From: Rheinheimera aquimaris
GTDB lineage: Bacteria; Pseudomonadota; Gammaproteobacteria; Enterobacterales; Alteromonadaceae
Direction of reading: 5' to 3'
Length of the DNA: 64,000 bases
Assembly: GCF_020531985.1 (NCBI RefSeq)
Contig: NZ_JAJAVQ010000003.1
Location: 248,001 to 312,000 of the forward strand
A program made the translations under genes and the position numbers. Shown here in pieces: positions 40,201 through 47,497 of the stretch (its first letter is position 1; the number at the start of each line of letters is the position of its first letter). The notes beneath the pieces were generated by a model. It was not told the origin of the DNA. It saw only the letters and a list, made by a program, of their open reading frames with translations, and did no database searches.

Positions 40201-40326
40201 ACAGCTTACGTACCGGATGCAGAGGCCGAACAGTTCAGTTTTACCTCAGCATTACCACTGCAGGTAATGAACAGTTTAGCCCCGGTATTGCAGCCCTATC
40301 TCGATAACGGCAACTGGTGCCATTAA
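37258..40326 (+). CDS. Class A penicillin-binding-protein-like, GT51 + transpeptidase, with changed GT51 motif
   Basis: A 1022-residue bitopic protein: cytoplasmic N-terminus, one membrane helix (about residues 44-62), then a periplasmic part. A GT51-like domain (about 185-350) has VEDRTLL (Glu of the first motif near 194) and GGSTLATQLEKYRHSP. The motif 5 segment RQRIVLDYINTVPLA has Leu where peptidoglycan glycosyltransferases have the second catalytic Glu. The transpeptidase motifs are complete: SxxK at Ser519-Lys522, SxN at Ser625-Asn627 and KTG at Lys940. It is much longer than PBP1a/1b (about 800-850 residues). It is presumably a peptidoglycan cross-linking enzyme whose glycosyltransferase activity is uncertain. 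It follows hemH closely. Confidence 0.78.
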   Translation: MSVSQNQKPRTEPTLHAKPMLQRMTFDNVREPPYVAPAQPPVRYLPWLLLIFFIVLVLAIYQESRNHFYQSAFWHWYSNKLTYQVKDSATEQIHYPAAGPFDQRFGYSRLPVWIEKLQQSGFRLTAQTEFSPALMQYARLGFYPPYTEKQSAGLLVNSCQQQTLYSHQAPAMQFDDLTKVAPLIIQSLLFVEDRTLLTPEHVQANPVLNLPRLGAAVWSQLQRAAGIPAAAAGGSTLATQLEKYRHSPQGFTSDVADKFRQLVSASVRAYQQSPDTSMVRQRIVLDYINTVPLAATPAYGEVNGMAEGLYAWFGAEPLKVSRLLQQGPPYSEQQGLALKQIMALIIAQRRPSYYLLQGRNELEQLSNRHLSLMQQQGLVPSALAAKAIQQPLHFNGKAAPAAQSGEDFKASTMVRNRVSQLLEQSLYQLDRLDMTAQTTLHLQLQQDISQHLRALSRYDEAEKAGLFADRLLQSGQQNKVKYSFTLYQRTENGNKVRVQTDNTDQPFDMNDASKLELGSTAKLRVLVTYLEIIAELHRLYAEEDTDTLQFVNIAPQDHLTSWVISYLTEHPNTRLDALLQAALDRRYSADPKESFYTGGGLHTFNNFRKEENSMTPSIAEALQQSINLPFVRLLQDIVNYSIYHGENSSYQLLADDDNPRRDQYLRRFADREGTTFIRRFWQKYKDSTAEQRMQLYVGSSRQTPERLAVAYLYINPTSTPAKLDATLRAQFGNEVTEADSLKLYDKYQPGAFNLPDRAYLSRSHPLELWLLAYLQQYPQANLQQAITDSADVRQEVYQWLFKTRFRSARDNRIRNMLEIEAFWDLHQRWQRLGYPFDYLVPSLATALGSSGDRPAALAELIGIIINDGKRLPVFRVEKLAFASGTPYETHFDRTSPQAHQVLEPEVAAAVRSALQQVVSVGTGRRLHTAYNSANVIIGGKTGTGDNRLVQLNAKGQHVSSKALNRTATFAFYLGYQHFGVLTAYVPDAEAEQFSFTSALPLQVMNSLAPVLQPYLDNGNWCH

Positions 40327-41312
40327 GCTGTGACGACCCGGTTACGCCCCTGATGTTTCGCCTCATATAACGCAAGATCAGCGCGGTGTAACCAGGCCTC
40401 CCAGCTTTCATCAGCTTTTTGCATGGCGACGCCGATAGAGGTAGTAATTTGCGCGCCGTCAGGCAGTATTATCTTGCGCTGTACGCCAGCCCGGAGCTTC
40501 TCAGCCAGGCGCTCTAAATCTGCCTGCTTAATATCGGCAACCAACACCACAAACTCTTCGCCACCAAAGCGGAATACCTGGTCGCTCTGGCGCAGCATAG
40601 ATTGCAATACCGGTACTAGTTCAATTAGGATCTGATCCCCTACCTTATGGCCGTAGTTATCATTAATCTGCTTAAAATGGTCTAAATCCAGCAGGATCAA
40701 ACCATATTGCCGCGACAGGCGGGCAAACTCCGAGATAGCGACCGCCAACTGATCATTAAGTGTACGCCGGTTGCCGGCACCGGTCAGGCTATCGGTGGTT
40801 GCTAAGCGCTGCAGTTCACGGCGTTGCAACTGGGCGCGATACGCAAATATAAATGCAAACAAGCTGGTAATGCTGGTGGTAACAAAAAACGCCAGCATCT
40901 GAAACCGACTGGCGAAAATAAGTTGCGGATACAAATTAGCAATAACAAACAACGACCCAAGCATCAGCGCCAGTAATACAAAAGCACGGATTGGCGCAAC
41001 CAGAAAGAAAATAAACACTAAAAAGGGGTAAACCCAGAATAAGCCATCTACACCCAGGTTAATGCATACCAGCAGGGCTCCGGCACAAAATACCAAAGCC
41101 ATAAATAAGCCAGGTTTTACCGTATCGCCACTGCGCCAAGCCATGCGGGTTGCAGCAATAGCGCACAACACCATAATCAGGTCGGCTGCACCAACAATGT
41201 AATTGCCACTGTATAACCTATATATCCCGTAGGGAGTGACACAAAGCACTATGATGCAGCCAACCAGTGTCAGCATTGCCAGATAGAAATCGTTTTTCAG
41301 CCGCTCTAACAC
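40323..41312 (-). CDS. Membrane diguanylate cyclase (GGDEF)
   Basis: A 329-residue protein with about six N-terminal membrane spans (residues 13-150) and a C-terminal GGDEF domain. The active site FRFGGEEFVVLVAD is intact, and RQSD lies five residues before it, the RxxD product-inhibition site. LATTDSLTGAGNRRTL and ILLDLDHFKQINDNYGH are present, so it should be an active, feedback-controlled c-di-GMP synthase. The signal is unknown. It is convergent with the PBP-like gene by four bases. Confidence 0.93.
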   Translation of the reverse strand: MLERLKNDFYLAMLTLVGCIIVLCVTPYGIYRLYSGNYIVGAADLIMVLCAIAATRMAWRSGDTVKPGLFMALVFCAGALLVCINLGVDGLFWVYPFLVFIFFLVAPIRAFVLLALMLGSLFVIANLYPQLIFASRFQMLAFFVTTSITSLFAFIFAYRAQLQRRELQRLATTDSLTGAGNRRTLNDQLAVAISEFARLSRQYGLILLDLDHFKQINDNYGHKVGDQILIELVPVLQSMLRQSDQVFRFGGEEFVVLVADIKQADLERLAEKLRAGVQRKIILPDGAQITTSIGVAMQKADESWEAWLHRADLALYEAKHQGRNRVVTA

Positions 41313-41414
41313 TTAGCTATCCCCGACAGGCATTTTATTCTTATTAATATAGAAGCATCCTAGCGTATAAACTAACCCTAAAGCAAAGCCGGCAATTGGC
41401 AGCTCGTTGTTATG

Positions 41415-42002
41415 TCACCGGACTAACATACTGCTCAGTTCATCAAAATGATAAAATGACCAACTGGCCTGCGGCGCAAAATGACTATTATGTTCATTAA
41501 GATACAAACAGGACCGCATACCTGCATTGGCAGCTGTTTGTAAATCGAACAAGTAATCGCCAACGTAAATCATTTCGCTGACATCCAGTTGCAATTGCGC
41601 AGCAATACGCAGCAACCCTTCCGGGTCAGGTTTTGCTGCGCAATCTTCCCGGGTAACAATGTGCTGTATTGGGATATTCAGCCTTGATACCGTCAGTTGA
41701 GTCGCTGCACGCATATTACGTGTCAAAATAGCCAGCGGTATACCGGCCTCGCTTAACTGTTCAAGGCATTGTTGCGCACCCGGCATCCAACTGGCTAGCT
41801 CGGCACCGCGCATTTCATGACGACAAATAATGTCCGTAATACGCTGCCTTTCATGGAGCTCTTCAACCGTAGCGAGCTTCTCGAGCAATGGTGTGCCTCG
41901 CGGCCAGCCAACATCATCACAGATCAGAGCAAAATCTAACGCCGAGTCAACCAAAGTACCGTCTAAATCAAATACCACTGCTTTTATACCGTTAAATACC
42001 AT
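41415..42002 (-). CDS. HAD superfamily hydrolase (phosphoglycolate-phosphatase-like)
   Basis: A 195-residue HAD hydrolase with a small helical cap. Motif I VFDLDGTLVDS carries the nucleophile Asp and general acid; motif II LTRNMR; motif III the Lys in CAAKPDPEG; and motif IV IYVGDYLFDLQTA. The acceptor is probably a small phosphorylated metabolite. A start at 42002 (ATG, after AGGA) is preferred over a GTG at 42005. It is separated from the diguanylate cyclase by about 100 bases. Confidence 0.87.
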   Translation of the reverse strand: MVFNGIKAVVFDLDGTLVDSALDFALICDDVGWPRGTPLLEKLATVEELHERQRITDIICRHEMRGAELASWMPGAQQCLEQLSEAGIPLAILTRNMRAATQLTVSRLNIPIQHIVTREDCAAKPDPEGLLRIAAQLQLDVSEMIYVGDYLFDLQTAANAGMRSCLYLNEHNSHFAPQASWSFYHFDELSSMLVR

Positions 42003-42158
42003 CACTCTTCCTGCTGCTTCGTGTTTTTCACCACTCAGTGGTGAAATAGACCTCTGCCGTAAAACCAGAATAAATATAAAGCTTTGATTTTAAATTAATT
42101 TAAATATGGCACAAGCCGTGCTTCTCACTACCAGGCTATATCACAAAGGACATAATAC

Positions 42159-42572
42159 ATGAGTGTACTGCGTTTAATCTTCAACATACTGTGGTTTGTA
42201 ATGGGTGGCTTTATTATGGGTATACTGTGGTGGCTTGCCGGGATTATCAGTTTCGTCAGTATCATAGGTATTCCATTCGGTCGTAGCTGTTTTGTGATAG
42301 GAGAGATGGCGTTCTGGCCATTCGGGCAGGATGCCGTTAACCGGCGTTACATTAACCGCTATGATGATATTGGTACCGGTGGCTTAGGTATACTGGGAAA
42401 TATCATCTGGTTTTTATGCTTTGGTATCTGGCTGGCACTTGGGCATATAGGTCACGCCATAGTGTGTTTTGTCAGTATTATTGGTATCCCTTTTGGCATA
42501 CAACACTTAAAGCTGGCATTATTAACGCTGGCTCCAATTGGTAAAACAGTCATTTCGCGACAAACTGTATAA
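42159..42572 (+). CDS. yccF: YccF family inner-membrane protein
   Basis: A 137-residue protein made of two related hydrophobic halves, each with FVSIIGIPFG (about residues 30 and 105), typical of the YccF domain. A conserved polar FGQDAVNRR segment joins the halves. It has about four membrane spans. Function unestablished. It runs 16 bases ahead of the alkyltransferase-like gene, so the two probably share a transcript. Confidence 0.88.
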   Translation: MSVLRLIFNILWFVMGGFIMGILWWLAGIISFVSIIGIPFGRSCFVIGEMAFWPFGQDAVNRRYINRYDDIGTGGLGILGNIIWFLCFGIWLALGHIGHAIVCFVSIIGIPFGIQHLKLALLTLAPIGKTVISRQTV

Positions 42573-42588
42573 CAGCTCAGGAATAACC

Positions 42589-42927
42589 ATGGATGAAAGC
42601 AAATACCAACGTATCTGGCAGACCGTACTGCAGATCCCAGCCGGCAAAGTAGCAAGCTATGGCCAGATTGCCGATCTGGCGGGGCTGCCGGGCAGAGCCA
42701 GATTAGTTGGTAAAGCTCTTGGTAAAGCACCTCCTGAGTTGGAGGTACCGTGGTTCAGAGTACTCAGAAGTAACAGAAGCCTAGCTTTCACGCCAGGCTC
42801 AGAAGTTGCCGAGTTACAACGTCAGAGTTTGTTAGCGGAAGGGGTATTAGTGAAAAATAATCGCGCACCGCAACAGGATGTCTGGCAACCAGATCTGGCA
42901 GAGTTGCTATTTAAGCTAAATTACTAA
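42589..42927 (+). CDS. Alkyltransferase-like (ATL/MGMT-fold) DNA-binding protein
   Basis: A 112-residue single-domain homologue of O6-alkylguanine-DNA alkyltransferase. The helix-turn-helix stretch GKVASYGQIADLAGLPGRARLVGKAL (cited as GKVASYGQIADLAGLP) is standard. The active-site region reads VPWFRVLRSN: the alkyl-accepting Cys of MGMT (PCHR) is Trp, as in ATL proteins, but His after it is also changed to Phe. ATL proteins bind O6-alkylguanine and recruit nucleotide excision repair. The start at 42589 has AGGA upstream; an earlier in-frame start lies inside yccF. Confidence 0.85.
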   Translation: MDESKYQRIWQTVLQIPAGKVASYGQIADLAGLPGRARLVGKALGKAPPELEVPWFRVLRSNRSLAFTPGSEVAELQRQSLLAEGVLVKNNRAPQQDVWQPDLAELLFKLNY

Positions 42928-43214
42928 ACACGTTTTAAACGACTTTTTGCGCGTAACAATGCTTCCTGCTCAAACTCTTCCATATACTCTGCCAGGTCGC
43001 CTTTCCATTGTTCATCAATAGTTTCTGCACCATCTTTGAGCAAACCTACCTCCAGCTGATCCCGGCGCACCAGCAGTTGATGCGCACGGCTATGCATCTC
43101 AAGTTCTACCTCTGCCTCAATCTGACTGATTGAGCGCAGTAGCAGTAGCTTTCTGTATGCTTTAATTGCAAGCACATTGATCAATAACAGTATCAGTGTA
43201 AGTAATAAATTCAT
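42924..43214 (-). CDS. Small protein with one membrane helix and a charged coiled coil
   Basis: A 96-residue protein. Residues 1-18 are a hydrophobic helix, then a highly charged helix (SISQIEAEVELEMHSRAHQLL) runs to the end, finishing RAKSRLKRV. It overlaps the upstream membrane protein by ATGA, so the two are translationally coupled and probably work together. No family recognised. Convergent with the ATL gene by four bases. Confidence 0.72.
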   Translation of the reverse strand: MNLLLTLILLLINVLAIKAYRKLLLLRSISQIEAEVELEMHSRAHQLLVRRDQLEVGLLKDGAETIDEQWKGDLAEYMEEFEQEALLRAKSRLKRV

Positions 43215-43729
43215 CCCATGACCGCCTGGGCAGGTTTGTGTTCAGCTTTAATGTTTGCAACCCATAACACGACAATCATTGGCACCAACATGATGTTTAT
43301 CAGCGGTACGCCATACTGATACACAGACTGCAACAACTCAGTGTTACTGACAAAGCGATCAACAAACCGCAGTGATTGAATTGATGCCAGCATCAGAAAT
43401 GCCAAACCGATGACATTAGCAATAAGACTGACATTCTGTCGTAGCATTGCATGAAATTTATAAAGAAGAAAAATCGCTATCCCGTCAATGCAAACAAATA
43501 CGGCGTACCAAAGAAATTTGTATATCAGGCCCTGAGAGCTGGCGAGCTGATAAAGCAACGGAGTTAAAGCCGTCATAGCCCCGTTTGCCACAGCCAACAC
43601 CATCAGCGAAATAACAAGAGATGAAACCTTACGCTCGAACGCTACGGATAAAACAAACAGAACAAAATAGGCTATGAAGACACTTTTCCCAAGCTCAAAT
43701 AGTAATGCTTCAACGGTATCCCATCCCAT
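43211..43729 (-). CDS. Five-helix inner-membrane protein of unknown function
   Basis: A 172-residue hydrophobic protein with about five spans (10-28, 33-55, 70-92, 100-120, 138-158) and a short basic tail. It lies 24 bases downstream of the GNGEGIEPP repeat gene and overlaps the small coiled-coil gene by ATGA. No family recognised. Confidence 0.7.
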   Translation of the reverse strand: MGWDTVEALLFELGKSVFIAYFVLFVLSVAFERKVSSLVISLMVLAVANGAMTALTPLLYQLASSQGLIYKFLWYAVFVCIDGIAIFLLYKFHAMLRQNVSLIANVIGLAFLMLASIQSLRFVDRFVSNTELLQSVYQYGVPLINIMLVPMIVVLWVANIKAEHKPAQAVMG

Positions 43730-43753
43730 AATACCCTCTCAATAATCAGTTTG

Positions 43754-44134
43754 TTAGGTTTTCGGTGGCTCTATGCCTTCGCCATTACCTAAAGTTACCG
43801 GAGGTTCAATACCTTCGCCATTGCCGGTAATCGTTTTTGGTGGTTCAATACCCTCACCATTTCCCAGTGTTACCGGAGGTTCTATACCTTCGCCATTACC
43901 GGTAATTGTCTTGGGTGGTTCAATGCCTTCACCATTGCCCTGAGTTACTGCTGGTGTATCTCTGGCAAGCAACAACCGGGCTCTGTCACTAATCTGCACG
44001 GAATCACTACCAGATGCTAATGCTGTTGCTGGAGTCTGTGTTGTTTGTTCTGCTTTAGTACTTATTGCATTTTTTTCCTGAGCATAAAATTGCAACTGTG
44101 CAGCACCATTATTATTAACATTACCGATCGACAT
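43754..44134 (-). CDS. Protein with tandem GNGEGIEPP repeats
   Basis: A 126-residue hydrophilic protein. Residues about 1-62 are a Gln/Thr/Ser-rich leader-like region with no signal peptide, containing DSVQISDRARLLLA, a motif also seen near the ends of flagellar anti-sigma and surface proteins. The remaining half is five copies of GNGEGIEPP with alternating spacers (KTIT and VTL), a 25-residue higher-order unit repeated twice plus a partial copy that ends the protein. It is the first gene ahead of two small membrane-protein genes. The second of two adjacent ATGs (44134) has the better spacing to GAGG. Function unknown. Confidence 0.72.
   Translation of the reverse strand: MSIGNVNNNGAAQLQFYAQEKNAISTKAEQTTQTPATALASGSDSVQISDRARLLLARDTPAVTQGNGEGIEPPKTITGNGEGIEPPVTLGNGEGIEPPKTITGNGEGIEPPVTLGNGEGIEPPKT
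43757..43943. repeat. 75-bp coding tandem repeat (2.5 copies)
   Basis: DNA behind the GNGEGIEPP array. The pair of nine-residue units recurs every 75 bases with silent changes (for example ttcgccattacc / ttcaccatttcc), so the protein repeat is kept while the DNA has drifted. Confidence 0.85.
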
Positions 44135-44273
44135 CATTAACCTCGTATCTGAGTTGTTGACAACTCCATACTAAGTACTGGTCAACAATAACGCCAGTAA
44201 AGATGACAAGTTAAAGTTGACAAAAAAATGATATTTAGCAGAGCATTGTATTAAAAGCTAACAAGGACTCATC

Positions 44274-44861
44274 GTGAACTATCTGGCGCATATTGCACTG
44301 TCGCAGCCGAATTCATATTCACTGGTTGGCAACCTGTTGGGGGATTTCTGTAAAGGAGTACAGATCGATATGTTGCCTCAGGCGGTGCGTCAGGGTTTAG
44401 CGAATCATCGTGCCGTGGATCATTTTACTGACCACCACCCTTTGGTGCGCAATGCTAAAACGCATTTCTCAGCGCAGCGCCGTCGCTTTGCCGGTATCGC
44501 GCTGGATATGCTGTTTGACCATTTTTTGATACGGCACTGGCCGGCGTTTTACAGTCAGCCATTTGCCGCCGTCAAACAGCAGATATACAGCGATATTGCC
44601 GCAGCAGAACATCTGATGCCGCCTGAGATGGCTGCCACTATGCGAAATGTGTATCAGAAAGACTGGTTCGCCAGCTATGAGCAGTTACCGAGTCTGGGCT
44701 ATGCCCTTGACAGAATTGCACAGCGCATACGCTTCACCAATCAATTCAGTGGCGTGATTGAAGAGATAGAGCCAGTATATTCTAAGCTGGAGCATGATTT
44801 TCTGCAGTTCTATCCGCAACTGCAACAGCATGTTCAGCAACTGGCGCTGGAGCAGAACTAA
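44274..44861 (+). CDS. acpH: Acyl carrier protein phosphodiesterase
   Basis: A 195-residue HD-domain-like hydrolase that removes the 4'-phosphopantetheine arm from holo-ACP. The start MNYLAHIALSQPN, then GNLLGDFCKG and the metal-site region HRAVDHFTDHHPLV match AcpH. It uses a GTG start preceded by AAGGA; no ATG gives the conserved N-terminus. Confidence 0.93.
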   Translation: MNYLAHIALSQPNSYSLVGNLLGDFCKGVQIDMLPQAVRQGLANHRAVDHFTDHHPLVRNAKTHFSAQRRRFAGIALDMLFDHFLIRHWPAFYSQPFAAVKQQIYSDIAAAEHLMPPEMAATMRNVYQKDWFASYEQLPSLGYALDRIAQRIRFTNQFSGVIEEIEPVYSKLEHDFLQFYPQLQQHVQQLALEQN

Positions 44862-44969
44862 GCATGCTTTTACTACAGATTTATCATAAGCGTTGTTGCG
44901 TTAAAAGCCTGCTATTGGCTAGACTAGCGCCCTGTTTGTTTTGATAGCCACATATACAGGAGCGCAACA

Positions 44970-45671
44970 ATGGGCGCACAATGGAAAGCCAAACACAAAA
45001 TGGATGCCGCCAATGCCAAAGGTCGCATTTTCACCAAGCTGGCAAAAGAAATCGCCGTAGCTGCGCGTAATGGCGCCGACCCGGATATGAATGCCAAGCT
45101 ACGCTCAGCCATTGAAGCGGCTAAAAAAGCCTCAATGCCTAAAGATACGCTGGAACGTGCGATTAAAAAAGGTGCAGGCTTGCTTGACGGCCCGGCCAAC
45201 TATGAAACAGTCGTCTATGAAGGCTTTGCACCTCATCAGGTCCCGGTCATTGTTGAGTGTCTGACCGATAACAAAAACCGCAGTGCGATGAGTATTCGTC
45301 AGCTGTTTCGCAAAGGTCAGTTGGCAACATCGGGTGCAGTGTCGTGGGATTTTAAACATTTAGGCCAGATTGAAGCCGAAGCTGACAATGCTGATGCTGA
45401 TATGGAATTAGCCGCCATCGAGGCCGGCGCACAGGATTTTGAACAAGGCGAAGACGGCGAGGTGGTATTTTTAACTGAAGCGACCGATTTGGATGCCGTA
45501 GCTAAAGCCTTGCCGGAATTTGGTTATAAAGTTCTGACTGCTAAGCTGGTATACCGAGCCAACAACCCGGTAGCGCTGGGTGATGCTGAACGGGCGGAAG
45601 TTGAAGCCTTTTTAGATGCGATAGATGCTGACGATGATGTGCAAAACGTATACGTTGGTTTAGCGGGCTAA
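44970..45671 (+). CDS. YebC/PmpR family (TACO1-like) protein
   Basis: A 233-residue cytoplasmic protein. The first block, [23 protein letters not shown], is nearly invariant in the family, followed by [18 protein letters not shown], then the middle [23 protein letters not shown]. Family members act as DNA-binding regulators (PmpR, TACO1-like) or help translate proline-rich stretches; which applies here is unknown. A palindromic terminator follows. Confidence 0.92.
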   Translation: MGAQWKAKHKMDAANAKGRIFTKLAKEIAVAARNGADPDMNAKLRSAIEAAKKASMPKDTLERAIKKGAGLLDGPANYETVVYEGFAPHQVPVIVECLTDNKNRSAMSIRQLFRKGQLATSGAVSWDFKHLGQIEAEADNADADMELAAIEAGAQDFEQGEDGEVVFLTEATDLDAVAKALPEFGYKVLTAKLVYRANNPVALGDAERAEVEAFLDAIDADDDVQNVYVGLAG

Positions 45672-45686
45672 ACCTGCAAAAGTATA

Positions 45687-45718
45687 TTAAAAAGCCATCC
45701 GACAGGATGGCTTTTTAA
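45687..45718. terminator. Bidirectional terminator
   Basis: TTAAAAAGCCATCC gaca GGATGGCTTTTTAA between convergent genes. Confidence 0.92.
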
Positions 45719-45727
45719 TTTGTTACA

Positions 45728-46108
45728 TCAGCCAAACAGTAGCTGCCAGAAACTGACTTTTCGCTGCTTATGGTAATCCTTACGCAACGTATCAACCTCA
45801 CGTAAGTGGCTTTTCGCCGCCTCAATATTGTTGTGCTGAGCTTCCGTTTTAGCCTGTTGCAGCTGTGTCAGCACCTGCTGCAAGCCGTGTTTAAATGATT
45901 CGGCTTTATCTTCAGCAAAGTTGCCCTGTATAGCTTGCTCAGTCAACGCAATCAGGCGTTCCAGATGCGGCGTCATGTTGCTGCCATCCGTAGTGTCGTA
46001 GGCCTGCTTATATTCAAAGGCCATCTCTTTCATCGTTTTTTCCAGATCAACAGCAGCCGTGACGGAGCAGGCACAAAACAGACATAAACTTAACCAGACA
46101 GCTCGCAT
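45728..46108 (-). CDS. Cytochrome b562-like periplasmic protein
   Basis: A 126-residue exported protein (signal peptide about 1-19). The mature part keeps the cytochrome b562 four-helix pattern: VDLEKTMKEM at the start, where Met near position 7 is a heme-iron ligand, FKHGLQQVLTQLQQA in the third helix, and LRKDYHKQRK near the end with the axial His. A short hydrophobic tail (VSFWQLLFG) extends past the usual end. Heme b is bound without covalent bonds in this family. A role in electron transfer or heme handling is likely but unproven. Confidence 0.8.
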   Translation of the reverse strand: MRAVWLSLCLFCACSVTAAVDLEKTMKEMAFEYKQAYDTTDGSNMTPHLERLIALTEQAIQGNFAEDKAESFKHGLQQVLTQLQQAKTEAQHNNIEAAKSHLREVDTLRKDYHKQRKVSFWQLLFG

Positions 46109-46255
46109 AATAAGTTCTCAAAAATGGCGTTAAAAATGGCACAGCATTGTAGCGGAAAATGTCTGGCGCTTAAATCAGCAAACCGGTCTGACAAATCTTG
46201 CTGTTTCGTTTTAAAGCTGTTGAGATAAGTGCCTGAACAGACAAGAGGCAACAAC

Positions 46256-47452
46256 ATGAAACAACAAACGACTCTTTTACTCCTGACATTGTGTGCAATC
46301 GGCATATCTGGCTGCAGCAGCACAGCAAAGCAGACATCTATTAGTGCTGACAAAGCCAGACAACTGGCGCAACAGCACATTATTATCGATACCCACATAG
46401 ATGTGCCGTATCGCCTGCATAAAGACTGGGAAGATGTCAGTGTGGCAACAAAGCGCGGCGAGTTTGATTATCCGCGGGCCCGTCAGGGTGGCTTAAACGC
46501 GCCCTTTATGTCGATTTATATACCGGCTTCTTATGAGCGCACAGGCGGCGGCTATCAGTTAGCGAACCAACTGATTGACAGCATGGAAGCATTAGTTGGC
46601 CGAGCACCGGGCAAATTTGCCATGGCACACAGCACGGCAGATGTAATGTCACAATTTGGCAGCGGCAAAATATCGCTGGCGCTTGGCATGGAAAATGGCA
46701 CACCTATAGAAGGCAAGCTGGAGAACCTGCAGCATTTTTATGACAGAGGTATCCGCTATATCACCTTATCACACTCAGAAAGCAACCATATTGCAGACTC
46801 AAGCTATGACTTGCGCCGCCGCTGGCATGGTTTAAGCCCGTTTGGCAAAGAGCTGGTGGTTGCAATGAACAATATCGGCATGATGATTGATATTTCACAC
46901 GTGTCCGATCAAGCTTTTTATCAAACAGTTGAGATCAGTAAAGTACCGGTTATCGCCTCACATTCGTCTCTGCGCAGCTACACGCCGGGCTTTGAGCGCA
47001 ATATGGACGATGCCATGATTAAAGCGCTGGCAAAAAATGGTGGTGTGGTGCAAATAAACTTTGGCTCTTCATTCGTGACGCAAATGGCCAATCAGTATGG
47101 CGCCCTGCGAAAAGCTGCAGCCAAACAGGCTGGTGTGGCAGACGATGAAGCCTTTGAGCTGCAGTTTAGAAAGCAAAACCCCTATCCGTTTGCCACTTTA
47201 GATACCGTGCTGGATCATATTGACCATGTAGTAAAACTGGTTGGCATCGACTACGTTGGCATAGGTTCAGACTATGACGGTGTCGGTGATTCATTGCCAA
47301 TTGGGTTAAAAGACGTTGCCAGCTACCCCAACCTGATTGAGGGCTTGCTAAAACGCGGTTACAACGAAGCAGATATTGAAAAGATTCTGTCTGGCAATTT
47401 ACTGCGCGTATGGCGTGAAGTAGAAGCTTACGCCGCTAAACAAAAAGCCTGA
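46256..47452 (+). CDS. Membrane dipeptidase (M19) lipoprotein
   Basis: A 398-residue zinc dipeptidase of the renal dipeptidase family. Lipobox ISGC at about residue 18-21 predicts anchoring to a membrane. Zinc ligands: HIDVPYR in IIDTHIDVPYR (HxD), then TLSHSESN, the region IDISHVSD, SHSSLRSY, and GIGSDYDGVGD late. M19 enzymes cut dipeptides, including D-amino-acid-containing and dehydropeptides; the substrate here is unknown. The ATG at 46256 after AAGAGG gives a proper signal peptide; an upstream start at 46229 does not. Confidence 0.92.
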   Translation: MKQQTTLLLLTLCAIGISGCSSTAKQTSISADKARQLAQQHIIIDTHIDVPYRLHKDWEDVSVATKRGEFDYPRARQGGLNAPFMSIYIPASYERTGGGYQLANQLIDSMEALVGRAPGKFAMAHSTADVMSQFGSGKISLALGMENGTPIEGKLENLQHFYDRGIRYITLSHSESNHIADSSYDLRRRWHGLSPFGKELVVAMNNIGMMIDISHVSDQAFYQTVEISKVPVIASHSSLRSYTPGFERNMDDAMIKALAKNGGVVQINFGSSFVTQMANQYGALRKAAAKQAGVADDEAFELQFRKQNPYPFATLDTVLDHIDHVVKLVGIDYVGIGSDYDGVGDSLPIGLKDVASYPNLIEGLLKRGYNEADIEKILSGNLLRVWREVEAYAAKQKA

Positions 47453-47464
47453 GTGTGTTAACAA

Positions 47465-47492
47465 AGACCGCACCCAACGGTGCGGTCTGGTG
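47465..47492. terminator. Hairpin between convergent dipeptidase and DUF445 genes
   Basis: AGACCGCACC caac GGTGCGGTCT; strong stem. T-run seen only on the minus-strand side (TTTGTT). Confidence 0.55.
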
Positions 47493-47497
47493 TTGGC

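Noticed and set aside
43757-43943. CRISPR array
   Set aside because: The repeat is in frame, translates to a constant peptide and has no unique spacers or cas genes.
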